64,000 nucleotides of DNA from JBBRHQ01 sp963725315. GTDB taxonomy: Bacteria; Actinomycetota; Thermoleophilia; Solirubrobacterales; 70-9. Location: the NCBI GenBank assembly GCA_963725315.1, contig CAVRYA010000005.1, positions 62,001 to 126,000 of the forward strand, written 5' to 3'. The notes beneath the pieces were generated by a model, which saw only the letters and a list, made by a program, of their open reading frames with translations, did not search any database and was not told the origin of the DNA. The translations under genes were made by a program, and so were the position numbers. Of the stretch, positions 55,301 through 64,000 are shown piece by piece; the stretch's first letter is position 1; each line of letters begins with the position of its first letter.

Positions 55301-55740
55301 CGCTCGCCGCCGGCGACCTCAACGGCGACGGCGAGGCCGACCTGGCCGTCGGGGTGCCCGGCGAGAGCGTGGGCACCACGGCGGCCGGTGCCGTGAACGT
55401 GATCTACGGCTCCGGCGGCGGACTCACCTCGACCGGCAACCAGGTCTGGACACAGAACAGCGCGGGCGTTCTCGACTCGGCCGAGGCTGCGGATTCGTTC
55501 GGCGCCGCGGTGGCGGCCGGGGACGTCGACCGCAGCGGGGACGCGGACCTGGCCATCGGGGCTCCGCTCGAGAGCGTCGGAGCTGCCGGCGGCGCCGGTG
55601 CCCTCAACATGCTCTACGGCTCCGGCGGCGGGCTCACCTCGACCGGCAACCAGCTCTGGAGCCAGGACACGCCCAACGTCCTCGATCAGGCCGAAACGGG
55701 CGATCAGTTCGGAGCGGCGATGGGCCTCCTCGCGGGCTGA
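52307..55740 (+). CDS. Secreted galactose-oxidase-like protein with FG-GAP repeats, many frame breaks
   Basis: Signal-anchor (LAAIGVALALALCVLATQPF), then a kelch-type propeller of the glyoxal/galactose oxidase family (FDPFSETWTQQPSMAHGRWY, PDGSMVTVGGGSGYDANNGG) and the C-terminal DUF1929-like domain (YSPPYLFKGTRP, VLMAPGATTHGFDADQRYVD, NVAPPGYYMLFLINDSGVPS). From ~54250 seven integrin-like FG-GAP repeats follow (GDFNGDGFPDLAVGAPGE, VNVIYGSGGGLT). Frames change near 53750, 53930, 54430, 54680 and several times to 55230, so this is one gene broken by indels or a decayed gene. An oxidase or structural role on the outer surface is inferred. Type-2 copper Tyr/His ligands were not all placed. Confidence 0.65.
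54250..55735 (+). repeat. FG-GAP-encoding tandem repeats (~210 bases)
   Basis: Seven units with the recurring anchor GTCAACGTGATCTACGGC (or close variants) at 54334, ~54548, 54759, 54969, 55185, 55393 and ~55603. Spacing is 208-216 bases and not always a multiple of three, which is direct evidence of frame-breaking indels in the array. The central units are very similar at the DNA level, favouring recombination or assembly slippage. Confidence 0.75.
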
Positions 55741-55806
55741 CACCGGTGACCGCGTTGCGAATCGGACCAAACGACACCGTAATCCCTAACTCTGGAGGCT
55801 CAATAG

Positions 55807-56040
55807 ATGACCCCTGACAGCCCGCCGGCTCAACAGCCGCCGGACACTTTCCCAAGCGACCTCGAACCGGCTCGGCTCGCCGAGGCGCTGACCCTTACCG
55901 ATCGTGCGCTCCGTCGGGTGATGCGAGCGCTTAACGAGGGAAGGGATCAGAGCAGCGAGGAGTTCCAGATCGAGGTTCGGCGCGCCAAGCGCCAGCTTCG
56001 GGCCAACCGGGAGCTTCGCGAGGGCAGCGGCGGGGAGTAG
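55807..56040 (+). CDS. Small repeated-family protein, copy B
   Basis: 77 residues: TPDSPPAQQPPDTFPSDLEP, ARLAEALTLTDRALRRVMRA, FQIEVRRAKRQLRANREL. GGAGG precedes ATG 55807. The 230 bases 55811-56040 match 56417-56646 at all but five positions, so a recent duplication or conversion is certain. Located 66 bases after the galactose-oxidase-like gene. Function unknown. Confidence 0.72.
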   Translation: MTPDSPPAQQPPDTFPSDLEPARLAEALTLTDRALRRVMRALNEGRDQSSEEFQIEVRRAKRQLRANRELREGSGGE

Positions 56041-56130
56041 CGAGCGGCGCCACAGTCTGTGAACCTCGAGGAGCAGATGCGCCGCTTCTAGCGGCGCCAC
56101 TCCTACGAGCAGAGGCTGCGGGGGTAGGCG

Positions 56131-56646
56131 ATGCCTGAGGAAGACGCGGAGCTTGGAACATCCCCTCCGCGGGGGTGGTACCCAGACCCAGAGGTCGAGG
56201 GATGCCTCCGATGGTGGGATGGGACGGCGTGGACCCAACACCGCGTGTTGACCGAGCGCGAAACCACGTTGCCACGTGATCCCGAAAGTGCACCTCCGCC
56301 CGGATGGTACGCGGACCCGACCGTCGATGGGTGCGTGCGATGGTGGGACGGAAGAGCATGGAGCGACCAGCGCGAGGCGATGACAGAGTCGGGCAAGGCA
56401 GGACCGATGTCCAAACCCCCTGACAGCCCGCCGGCTCAACAGCCGCCGGACACTTTCCCAAGCGACCTCGAACCGGCTCGGCTCGCCGAGGCGCTGACCC
56501 TTACCGATCGTGGGCTCCGTCGGGTGATGCGAGCGCTCAACGAGGGAAGGGATCAGAGCAGCGAGGAGTTCCAGATCGAGGTTGGGCGCGCCAAGCGCCA
56601 GCTTCGGGCCAACCGGGAGCTACGCGAGGGCAGCGACGGGGAGTAG
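56131..56646 (+). CDS. Protein with two DUF2510 motifs fused to repeated-family domain (copy C)
   Basis: 171 residues. Two DUF2510-type motifs (RGWYPDPEVEGCLRWWDGTA, about residues 13-36; PGWYADPTVDGCVRWWDGRA, about 56-79), common in actinobacterial membrane/secretion proteins, precede a complete copy of the small repeated domain (residues ~95-171). The joining codons MSKPPDSPPAQQPPD could form an internal start, so the domain may also be made separately. This fusion offers the only functional clue for the small family: a place in DUF2510-type envelope-associated proteins. Confidence 0.7.
   Translation: MPEEDAELGTSPPRGWYPDPEVEGCLRWWDGTAWTQHRVLTERETTLPRDPESAPPPGWYADPTVDGCVRWWDGRAWSDQREAMTESGKAGPMSKPPDSPPAQQPPDTFPSDLEPARLAEALTLTDRGLRRVMRALNEGRDQSSEEFQIEVGRAKRQLRANRELREGSDGE
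56417..56646 (+). repeat. 230-base direct duplication of 55811-56040
   Basis: The two 230-base segments differ at five positions; similarity ends exactly at the stop codon, while the DNA after each copy is unrelated. The inverted copy A (46518-46751) shares the last ~175 bases with one difference from this one. Similarity bounded by gene ends points to mobile or converted gene cassettes. Confidence 0.85.
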
Positions 56647-56738
56647 AGATGCGGGGCCGAGCGACCTCTCGCGCGTGAAAGCGAGAAGCGGTATGGCTGT
56701 GAGCCGTGGCTCAGGCGGCTCGTGAGCCAGGCTAGGCG

Positions 56739-56803
56739 ATCTCACAGGAGAACGTGGAGATCGTGCGGCGCGCCAATGCGGCGCTCAAAGCCGGGACCTT
56801 GAC
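56739..56803 (+). pseudogene. N-terminal remnant of a SnoaL-like (NTF2-fold) gene
   Basis: Reads ISQENVEIVRRANAALKAGT, close to the standard N-terminus (MSQENVEIVRRAxxAFNRGD) of actinobacterial SnoaL-like proteins; the first codon is ATC instead of ATG. Similarity ends after ~20 codons and the tRNA copy follows 55 bases later. This is a fragment, probably left by the recombination that placed the tRNA repeat here. The rest of 56647-56858 shows no gene. Confidence 0.45.
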
Positions 56804-56858
56804 ACTGTCGACACAGGGAATCCCGCAAACGCCAGTCCAGAGCCGTAATCTCCAGCCG

Positions 56859-59081
<2,223 letters not shown>

Positions 59082-59085
<4 letters not shown>

Positions 59086-59295
59086 GCGAGAGGCTCCACC
59101 GCCGTTGGCGCCTGCGCCGATTGCCGTCTTCCGGCGCGGCGCCGCAGCAAGGGGATGAGCCAGATCGCCTCGAGCGCTATGTGGGGTGACATCTTGCTGC
59201 GGCCACGCTCGCGGTCGCGGAAGCGAATCGCGCACCTCGACGACGCGGAAGCCGGCGAGAAGCGCACGGTAGGTTACCTCGATCTGGGAGACGTA
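59082..59295 (-). pseudogene. C-terminal fragment of polyprenol-phosphate-mannose synthase
   Basis: Reads YVSQIEVTYRALLAGFRVVEV, then after a one-base change near 59225 IRFRDRERGRSKMSPHIALE and AIWLIPLLRRR: the end of a DPM1/GT2-type synthase. The catalytic N-terminal ~200 residues are gone; the fragment is joined in frame to a HARE-HTH domain. The stop overlaps the GT39-like start (TTGA), so it was once the donor-making gene of that operon. Confidence 0.65.
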
Positions 59296-59508
59296 CCCTC
59301 GGACGGCACGTTGGCGACCAGGCTTGAATGCGCGGCGGATTGCCGAGTTCGGCGGCGCTGCGTCCAGCGCAGCGCTCATTGTCGCCGTTGGGGTGTTGCC
59401 GCGGGTCTTGAGTAGTCCACGACGGAGAGCGATGTCCGTGATCTCGCCTGCCGTCAGCGGCTCCTTTGCGGTACGCAAAGCAGTCTCCGCCGCTTGCAAG
59501 AGGGTCAC
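59296..59508 (-). CDS. HARE-HTH-type winged-helix domain, truncated
   Basis: About 71 codons from GTG 59508: LLQAAETALRTAKEPLTAGE, ITDIALRRGLLKTRGNTPTA, TMSAALDAAPPNSAIRRAFK. This is a HARE-HTH domain (DNA-binding winged helix in restriction-associated and RNA-polymerase-delta-like proteins). It runs without stop into the mannose-synthase remnant at codon 71, exactly where such domains normally end with a short W-containing tail. It may be a stand-alone regulator cut by recombination, or a chimera. Confidence 0.55.
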
Positions 59509-59669
59509 GCCCCCAGCGTATCTCGGACCACTGGGTGGCGGCGAGCATCCCGTGGGACGCTCCAACAGGCAGACATGGGCAGACAAGGCCGAGTCCGAGC
59601 TCGGTGCGGTCGAAGCCGCCGACGTGAAAGTCGCGCAAACCGCCCAGCGGAGCCGTAATCTGGACACCG

Positions 59670-59743
<74 letters not shown>

Positions 59744-59934
59744 CTTCCTTCGGCTCCTCCATTCGTCGAGCGGCCGAAACCGGCCCCATCTCCAGGGTTG
59801 GCCCATTGACAGCGAGACCACGCGGGGAAGTACTCTGCGTTCGCGTTCCGGCCCCGGCGGGTCGGACGGGACATAGACCAAACAGGAGTGAGATCCTGCT
59901 TCTCGGAGAGCAGATAGCCGGGCAACAGCATCAG

Positions 59935-61059
59935 ATGCCGCCGATCGCGGATGGCCTCCGCGTCGTCTTCTTCGCCCGCACCGAAGACACGAAGGTCATC
60001 AGCGGCGCTGCCAAGCAGGTCCGGGAGTACGCGCGCACGGTCGAACGGAACGGCGGCTCGGCCGTGTTCCACCCGTCACTCGAGGAGCTGGAGGACTCGT
60101 TCGACATCGCGCATCTCTCCAACCTCGATTGGTCGGTCGAAACGGCCTATCAGCTGCGTCTGGCGCGTCGCTGTGCCCGAAAGGTCGTGATCTCCCCGAT
60201 CCACCACCGGCGAAGATGGGTGAACAGCCTCCCGGCCTCGGAGCGGGCAGGCCTCGGCCGGCTCGCCGCCACCGTGACCGATCAGGAAGGCTTCGAGCGC
60301 CTCAGGAACCTCTACCTGGCGAAGAGCAACCCCAGGCTGGGGCGGGAGGCGATACGGCAGCTGCTGCAGGGGGTGTCCCACCGCCAGGGAGAGATCCTCA
60401 ACGCCTGCGACGCCTGGCTCCTGGGAGGCCACGGGGAGCAGGACTCCCTTGATGAGGACCTCGATGCCGCCCCGCGGCCGGCCTTCGTGATTCCGAACGT
60501 CGCAGAGTGGGCAGACCATCCTCCGAGCATCGAGGGCCTTCCCGACAACTTCGTCCTCAGCGTCGGCAGGATCGAGGCCCGGAAGGGACAGCTGGCGGTG
60601 GCCCGGGTGCTGGAGAGGATTGGCATTCCGGGTCTCTTCGTCGGCGCCCCCAATCCCCGCCACCAGAGCTACGTCCGGGCGTTCAGGGAGTTCGTTGACC
60701 GAAGCCGCCAGCAGCGCTGGATCCCGGAACTCCCCCACAAGGAGATCCTGCCTCTCTACGGCGCTGCTGACGTCCATGTGCTGGCCAGCTTGTTCGAAGT
60801 CGCGCCGCACGTTGACCTCGAGGCTGCGGCTGCCGGCTGCCGAGTTGTGACCACCACTCACGGGCACACCAACGAGTACCTTGGGGATTGGGGTGTGTAC
60901 TGGGCGCCGGAGAGCGGCGAGGGAGGGCTCCGCGACGCAATCGAAACCGGCTTGGAGCTCGGGCCCGACCGGGAGCGGGGCAAGGAGTTCCGCCACCTTC
61001 TCTCACCCGAGCTGATGGCCCAGGCGCTGCTGGGCGCCTACGCCTCGCTGCTCGACTGA
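59935..61059 (+). CDS. Glycosyltransferase family 4
   Basis: About 374 residues from ATG 59935: RVVFFARTEDTKVISGAAKQ, EDSFDIAHLSNLDWSVETAY, FVLSVGRIEARKGQLAVARV, ELPHKEILPLYGAADVHVLA, SLFEVAPHVDLEAAAAGCRV and TTTHGHTNEYLGDWGVYWAP, a full GT-B/GT4 pattern with the E(x7)E-like region altered. Frame extends upstream to 59806, without support. It lies just right of the intact tRNA and reads toward the next operon; the 3' ends overlap by 22 bases. The donor sugar is unknown. Confidence 0.82.
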   Translation: MPPIADGLRVVFFARTEDTKVISGAAKQVREYARTVERNGGSAVFHPSLEELEDSFDIAHLSNLDWSVETAYQLRLARRCARKVVISPIHHRRRWVNSLPASERAGLGRLAATVTDQEGFERLRNLYLAKSNPRLGREAIRQLLQGVSHRQGEILNACDAWLLGGHGEQDSLDEDLDAAPRPAFVIPNVAEWADHPPSIEGLPDNFVLSVGRIEARKGQLAVARVLERIGIPGLFVGAPNPRHQSYVRAFREFVDRSRQQRWIPELPHKEILPLYGAADVHVLASLFEVAPHVDLEAAAAGCRVVTTTHGHTNEYLGDWGVYWAPESGEGGLRDAIETGLELGPDRERGKEFRHLLSPELMAQALLGAYASLLD

Positions 61060-61586
61060 GGCCACCGCCCCTCGTGGGGGGCGGGATCCCACGGCCCCCG
61101 CCGCGGGACCCAGCGGGGGACCTCCCTCTTGTAGGCCCGGTACTCGGCACCGAAGCGGCGCTCCAGGCCCGGCTCCTCGCCGAGCACGAACCAGACGGTG
61201 TTGACCGCGGCGAAGGCCGCGGCCCAGACCGCGATCCCTACCGAGCCCAGGAGCGCCGCCTCGCCGAGCAGGACACCCAGCACGGCGCTGATCATCGGGT
61301 TGCGAACGTGGCGGTATGGGCCTTCGACGACGAGCTCCCGCGTCGGGTCCCAGGGGGCGAGCGTGCCCCTGCCGACGCGGGCGAACAGCCGCACCGTCCA
61401 GGCCCACATCGCCAGCCCGGCCGCGATCATCGCTGCGCCGGCCAGTGCCGGCAGGACCGAGACCGGGCCGCCGAGCCCCCAACCGGGGTCGGGAGCCTCG
61501 CCGAGCAGGAGGATCAGGGCCGGGACCACGATCGCAGCCACCCCGGGCAGCAGCGCGATCGCGCGCGCCTGGCGCCACCAGCTCAA
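61038..61586 (-). CDS. Isoprenylcysteine carboxyl methyltransferase family membrane protein
   Basis: About 182 residues with four or five helices: LLPGVAAIVVPALILLLGEA, VLPALAGAAMIAAGLAMWAW, and the ICMT/PEMT SAM-binding C-terminus ELVVEGPYRHVRNPMISAVL with GAEYRAYKREVPRWVP. Family proteins methylate lipid or small isoprenoid substrates. TTG 61586 overlaps the GNAT stop (TTGA), as other starts here do; a GTG at 61610 is also in frame. Confidence 0.78.
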   Translation of the reverse strand: MSWWRQARAIALLPGVAAIVVPALILLLGEAPDPGWGLGGPVSVLPALAGAAMIAAGLAMWAWTVRLFARVGRGTLAPWDPTRELVVEGPYRHVRNPMISAVLGVLLGEAALLGSVGIAVWAAAFAAVNTVWFVLGEEPGLERRFGAEYRAYKREVPRWVPRRGPWDPAPHEGRWPQSSSEA

Positions 61587-62233
61587 CCGGCGGGCCGAGC
61601 CTCGCGCCACATCGTCGCCACCTGCGGACCGTCGCTGGGAAGCGAGAACTCTCCGACCTGAACGAACCCGAGCCGCTCGTAGCGGGCGTGATTGGCGGGA
61701 TTGGTGGATTCGAGGTAGGCGGGCATGCCCTCGGCGTCGATGGCCGCCAGGTTGTCGGCGAGCAGACCCATGCCGATGCCCTTGCCGCGGTGGTCGTTGT
61801 GCGTGCCCAGGAGGCTCAGGTAGTAGTGCGGGCGGTCGCGGGGGTGGGAGCCCTCGAAGCGATCGAAGATCTCGAGCAGGATTGCGGTTTGCTCGGCACC
61901 GACAAGCTCGGTCAGCATCGGCTCGACCATCGACTCGGCCTCGGGAGCGACCTCGGGGCGGCCCGGGGGGATCCAGATCGCTGCGGCGCCGCTCTCGCCG
62001 CTCATCCAAACCCATTCGTGAGGCTGAGCGTTGTCGAAGTAGAAGCGCCAGAACACGGTGTGCTGGGCGATGCGCCGGGCGGCATCCGGGAAGGCCCAAC
62101 CCCAGACCGGGTCATCGTGGAAGGCGGCGGTGAGGATCTCGGTGACGGCCTCTGCGTCCGAGGCGGTGGCGACTCTGGGTTCGGATCCCGACGGCACTCC
62201 CCGACCGTATCGCCGCGGTGGCGTGTCGGGCAA
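61583..62233 (-). CDS. GNAT-family N-acetyltransferase
   Basis: About 216 residues. ATASDAEAVTEILTAAFHDD at the N-terminus, then acetyl-CoA-binding motif A LLGTHNDHRGKGIGMGLLAD (R/Q-x-x-G-x-G/A), and AYLESTNPANHARYERLGFV. The acceptor is unknown. It is tightly packed with the next two genes (pyrE ends four bases upstream), so the row may be one operon. Confidence 0.85.
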   Translation of the reverse strand: MPDTPPRRYGRGVPSGSEPRVATASDAEAVTEILTAAFHDDPVWGWAFPDAARRIAQHTVFWRFYFDNAQPHEWVWMSGESGAAAIWIPPGRPEVAPEAESMVEPMLTELVGAEQTAILLEIFDRFEGSHPRDRPHYYLSLLGTHNDHRGKGIGMGLLADNLAAIDAEGMPAYLESTNPANHARYERLGFVQVGEFSLPSDGPQVATMWREARPAG

Positions 62234-62236
62234 GCC

Positions 62237-62800
62237 CTAGCGATCCGGACGGTCCGGGTAGATCTCGTCGATCGTGACCAGCGAGCGATAGGGCGCCCCG
62301 GCCGCTGCCTCGATCGCCTCCGCCCCGCCGGCCAGGCGGTCGACGACGCTGAGCACGGCGGCGACCTCGAGGCCCTGCTCGGCGATCAGCTCGATCGCGG
62401 CCACGGTCGAGCCGCCGCTCGTCACCGTGTCCTCGACCACCAGGCAACGGTCGCCGGGCTCGGCGGCGCCCTCGACCCAGCGCTGCAGGCCGTGCTGCTT
62501 GCGCTCCTTGCGGACGAAGAAGCCGACCAGGCCCTCCCCCTCCGGCACGGCGATCGCCGCGCAGGCGAGCGGGATCGCCGCCATCACCGGCCCGCCCACC
62601 GCCCTCGCCCCGGCCTCGCTCGCCGCCGCGGCGATCAGCTCCCCGGCGGCGAGGAACCCCGCCGGGCGCATCAGGGCGCGGCGGGCATCGACGTAGTAGG
62701 AGGCGCGCTCGCCGCTGGAGAGGACGACCTCGCCGATCACCAGCGAGTGCTCGCGCAACTCATCGAGCAGGGTTCGCTTCGAGGCGACGAGGTCGGCCAC
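62237..62800 (-). CDS. pyrE: Orotate phosphoribosyltransferase
   Basis: 187 residues: HSLVIGEVVLSSGERASYYV, VGGPVMAAIPLACAAIA, FFVRKERKQHG (the K-x-x-K-x-HG signature that separates PyrE from related transferases), and PRPP-binding CLVVEDTVTSGGSTVAAI. It converts orotate plus PRPP to OMP in pyrimidine synthesis. Sequence and length are standard. Other pyr genes are not in the window. Confidence 0.93.
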   Translation of the reverse strand: MADLVASKRTLLDELREHSLVIGEVVLSSGERASYYVDARRALMRPAGFLAAGELIAAAASEAGARAVGGPVMAAIPLACAAIAVPEGEGLVGFFVRKERKQHGLQRWVEGAAEPGDRCLVVEDTVTSGGSTVAAIELIAEQGLEVAAVLSVVDRLAGGAEAIEAAAGAPYRSLVTIDEIYPDRPDR

Positions 62801-62803
62801 CGG

Positions 62804-63733
62804 CTAGAGGCCCTGGCGGAAGCCCTGGCGCCAGCTCGCGTAGGCCGGCTCCCAGCCGAGTCCGGCCTTGGCCTTCGCGTTCGAGGCGCCGCGCAGCCCG
62901 GTTGCCATCGCCGCCGTCTGCTTGCCCGCGACCAGCCTGGCCAGCCAGGCCGGGATGCGGCGGGGCGGCTTCGCCCCGATCGTCTCGGCGTAGACCGGGA
63001 CCCACTCGCTCATCGGCGCCGGCTCGTCGTCGACGACGTTGTAGATGCCCGGCGCGCCGCGCTCGACCGCGGCGACCGTCGCCGCGGCCGCGTCGTCGAC
63101 GTGGATGAAGGAGGAGACGCCGCTGCCCTTGCCGACGATCGGGAACCGGCGGCGCCGTATGTCCTCGGCGGTCGAGCCGTCGAGCCCGAAGTAGGTCCCC
63201 GGGCCGTAGAACCAGCCGTAGCGCAGGATCAGGCCCTCGATCCCCTCGGCGCCCGTCACCTGCTCCTCGAGGCTGACGGTGGCCTCGACCGACTCCCCGA
63301 AGGCGCCCTCCCCGCCGCCGATCAGCGGCGCCTCCTCGTCCTTGATCGGCCCGCCCACCGGCGCGTACATGAAGGCGATGCTCTGGGCGACCACCCGCCG
63401 CGCCCCGGCGGCGCCGGCGGCCGCGATCAGGTTGCGGGTGCCCTCGCGGCGGATCCGGTTGTTGGGCCCGTACTCCGGTTTGCGGATGTCGATCCGATCG
63501 GGCAGGGAGGTCAGCTCGTGGACGACCACCTCGGGCTCGGCCGCGGCGACCCCCTCCGCCAGGGCGGGGGCGTCAAAGACGTCGCAGACGACTGCCTCCG
63601 CCCCGGCGGAGCGGATCGCCTCGGCCCGCTCCTCTGAGCGGCTCATCCCGGTCACCTCGTGCCCGGCCTCGATCAGCCGGGGGAGGAGCGAGCGCCCGAT
63701 CGCGCCGCCCGCTCCTGCGAGGAAGACCTTCAT
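62804..63733 (-). CDS. NAD(P)-dependent epimerase/dehydratase-family protein
   Basis: 309 residues of the extended SDR class: MKVFLAGAGGAIGRSLLPRL (GxxGxxG), ALAEGVAAAEPEVVVHELTS, RNLIAAAGAAGARRVVAQSI, catalytic-type YGWFYGPG (Tyr context degenerate), SSFIHVDDAAAATVAAVERG, GIYNVVDDEPAPMSEWVPVY. Probably reduces or epimerises a nucleotide sugar or related aldehyde/ketone; the substrate is not predictable. The start overlaps the end of the following gene (ATGA). Confidence 0.82.
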   Translation of the reverse strand: MKVFLAGAGGAIGRSLLPRLIEAGHEVTGMSRSEERAEAIRSAGAEAVVCDVFDAPALAEGVAAAEPEVVVHELTSLPDRIDIRKPEYGPNNRIRREGTRNLIAAAGAAGARRVVAQSIAFMYAPVGGPIKDEEAPLIGGGEGAFGESVEATVSLEEQVTGAEGIEGLILRYGWFYGPGTYFGLDGSTAEDIRRRRFPIVGKGSGVSSFIHVDDAAAATVAAVERGAPGIYNVVDDEPAPMSEWVPVYAETIGAKPPRRIPAWLARLVAGKQTAAMATGLRGASNAKAKAGLGWEPAYASWRQGFRQGL

Positions 63734-64000
63734 CGGCCGATCCTATCCCGCGTCTGCTCCGCGGCCAGCCGCTCGGAGACCCGCGCCAGCCAGAGGGCGC
63801 CGAGGGCGCCGAGGGCGAGCAGCACGGTGTCGGTCCAGCCCCGCGCCTCGCTGCGCGCTTCGCCCGTGTCGAAGGCGTGGTTGATCGCGTGGAACCCGTA
63901 CCAGAGCGCCCCGAGGCCGAGGATCGGCACCCGCCAGGAGGGGCGGAACACGGCCAGCGCGAGGGCGACGCCGAAGGCGATCGTAAAGGCCCCGACGTCG
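63730..64000 (-). CDS. Multi-pass membrane protein, C-terminal part
   Basis: Cut by the right edge; the visible ~90 residues include GAFTIAFGVALALAVFRPSW, PILGLGALWYGFHAINHAFD and TDTVLLALGALGALWLARVS, three helices with a conserved HAINHAFDTGEARSEA loop. It resembles small hypothetical membrane proteins with a His-rich turn, some near epimerase genes. The N-terminus is outside the window. Its stop overlaps the epimerase start. Confidence 0.6.
   Translation of the reverse strand, partial: DVGAFTIAFGVALALAVFRPSWRVPILGLGALWYGFHAINHAFDTGEARSEARGWTDTVLLALGALGALWLARVSERLAAEQTRDRIGR

Noticed and set aside
54250..55735. CRISPR array
   Set aside because: Units are ~210 bases, coding and continuous without short spacers; they encode FG-GAP repeats.

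Overview
The window is high-GC DNA (about 70% by eye) with tightly packed, ATGA/GTGA/TTGA-overlapping genes and many GTG/TTG starts. The gene set (ccmABC next to hemA-hemC-cobA/hemD, NarL-type two-component genes, PD40/TolB-like secreted proteins, DUF2510 motifs) fits an actinobacterium. Thermoleophilia/Solirubrobacterales is my best guess, from gene style only. At least twenty positions need a one-base frame change to restore a conserved protein, several of them inside housekeeping genes. Draft-assembly indels are therefore likely, and I give gene spans across them.

Layout. 1-12.1 kb: M20 peptidase end, short TauE/SafE protein, rarA, aldehyde dehydrogenase, a secreted protein, then a co-directional cytochrome c/heme block (ccmA, ccmB, ccmC, ccmD-like, hemA, hemC, cobA-hemD fusion), a SAM-hydrolase-family gene and birA. 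12.1-23.5 kb: large DEAH-type helicase, TlpA-like lipoprotein, a long palindromic leader before an nfeD-slipin pair, galT-like gene, hypothetical gene, sensor kinase with its NarL regulator, a second NarL regulator, carbamate kinase. 23.5-29.9 kb: stress-like membrane-anchored protein, TlpA and SCO1 redox proteins, then a polysaccharide block (Wzy-like polymerase, secreted propeller-like protein, Wzx-like flippase, methyltransferase). 30-37.2 kb: secreted PD40 proteins, cupredoxin lipoprotein, DUF899, DUF1269, GAP-family membrane protein and conserved hypotheticals.

37.3-59.7 kb is an accessory region bracketed by copies of a tRNA-Arg(CCT) gene with its 5' flank: a broken copy at 37417, a mismatch-bearing copy at 56859 and a well-folded copy at 59670. 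It holds a sulfated surface-glycan locus: a sulfotransferase-glycosyltransferase fusion, a Wzm/Wzt ABC exporter, a free sulfotransferase, a methyltransferase-like protein, a GT2 enzyme, a second fusion in the opposite order (GT4-sulfotransferase), and a secreted galactose-oxidase-like protein with about seven FG-GAP repeats. Three nearly identical copies of a small unrecognised domain lie in the same region, one fused to two DUF2510 motifs and one overlapping a membrane-anchored protein. Near the right edge are recombination scars: an N-terminal SnoaL-like remnant, a polyprenol-phosphate-mannose synthase tail joined to a HARE-HTH domain, and a GT39-like gene whose last codons and stop come from the antisense of a tRNA copy.

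59.9-64 kb returns to ordinary content: GT4 glycosyltransferase, ICMT-like methyltransferase, GNAT acetyltransferase, pyrE, NAD-dependent epimerase and a membrane protein cut by the edge.

Working model (inference): the glycosyltransferases assemble a glycan, Wzm/Wzt exports it with Wzt reading the chain through its C-terminal domain, and three sulfotransferase domains sulfate it, two of them tethered to glycosyltransferases.
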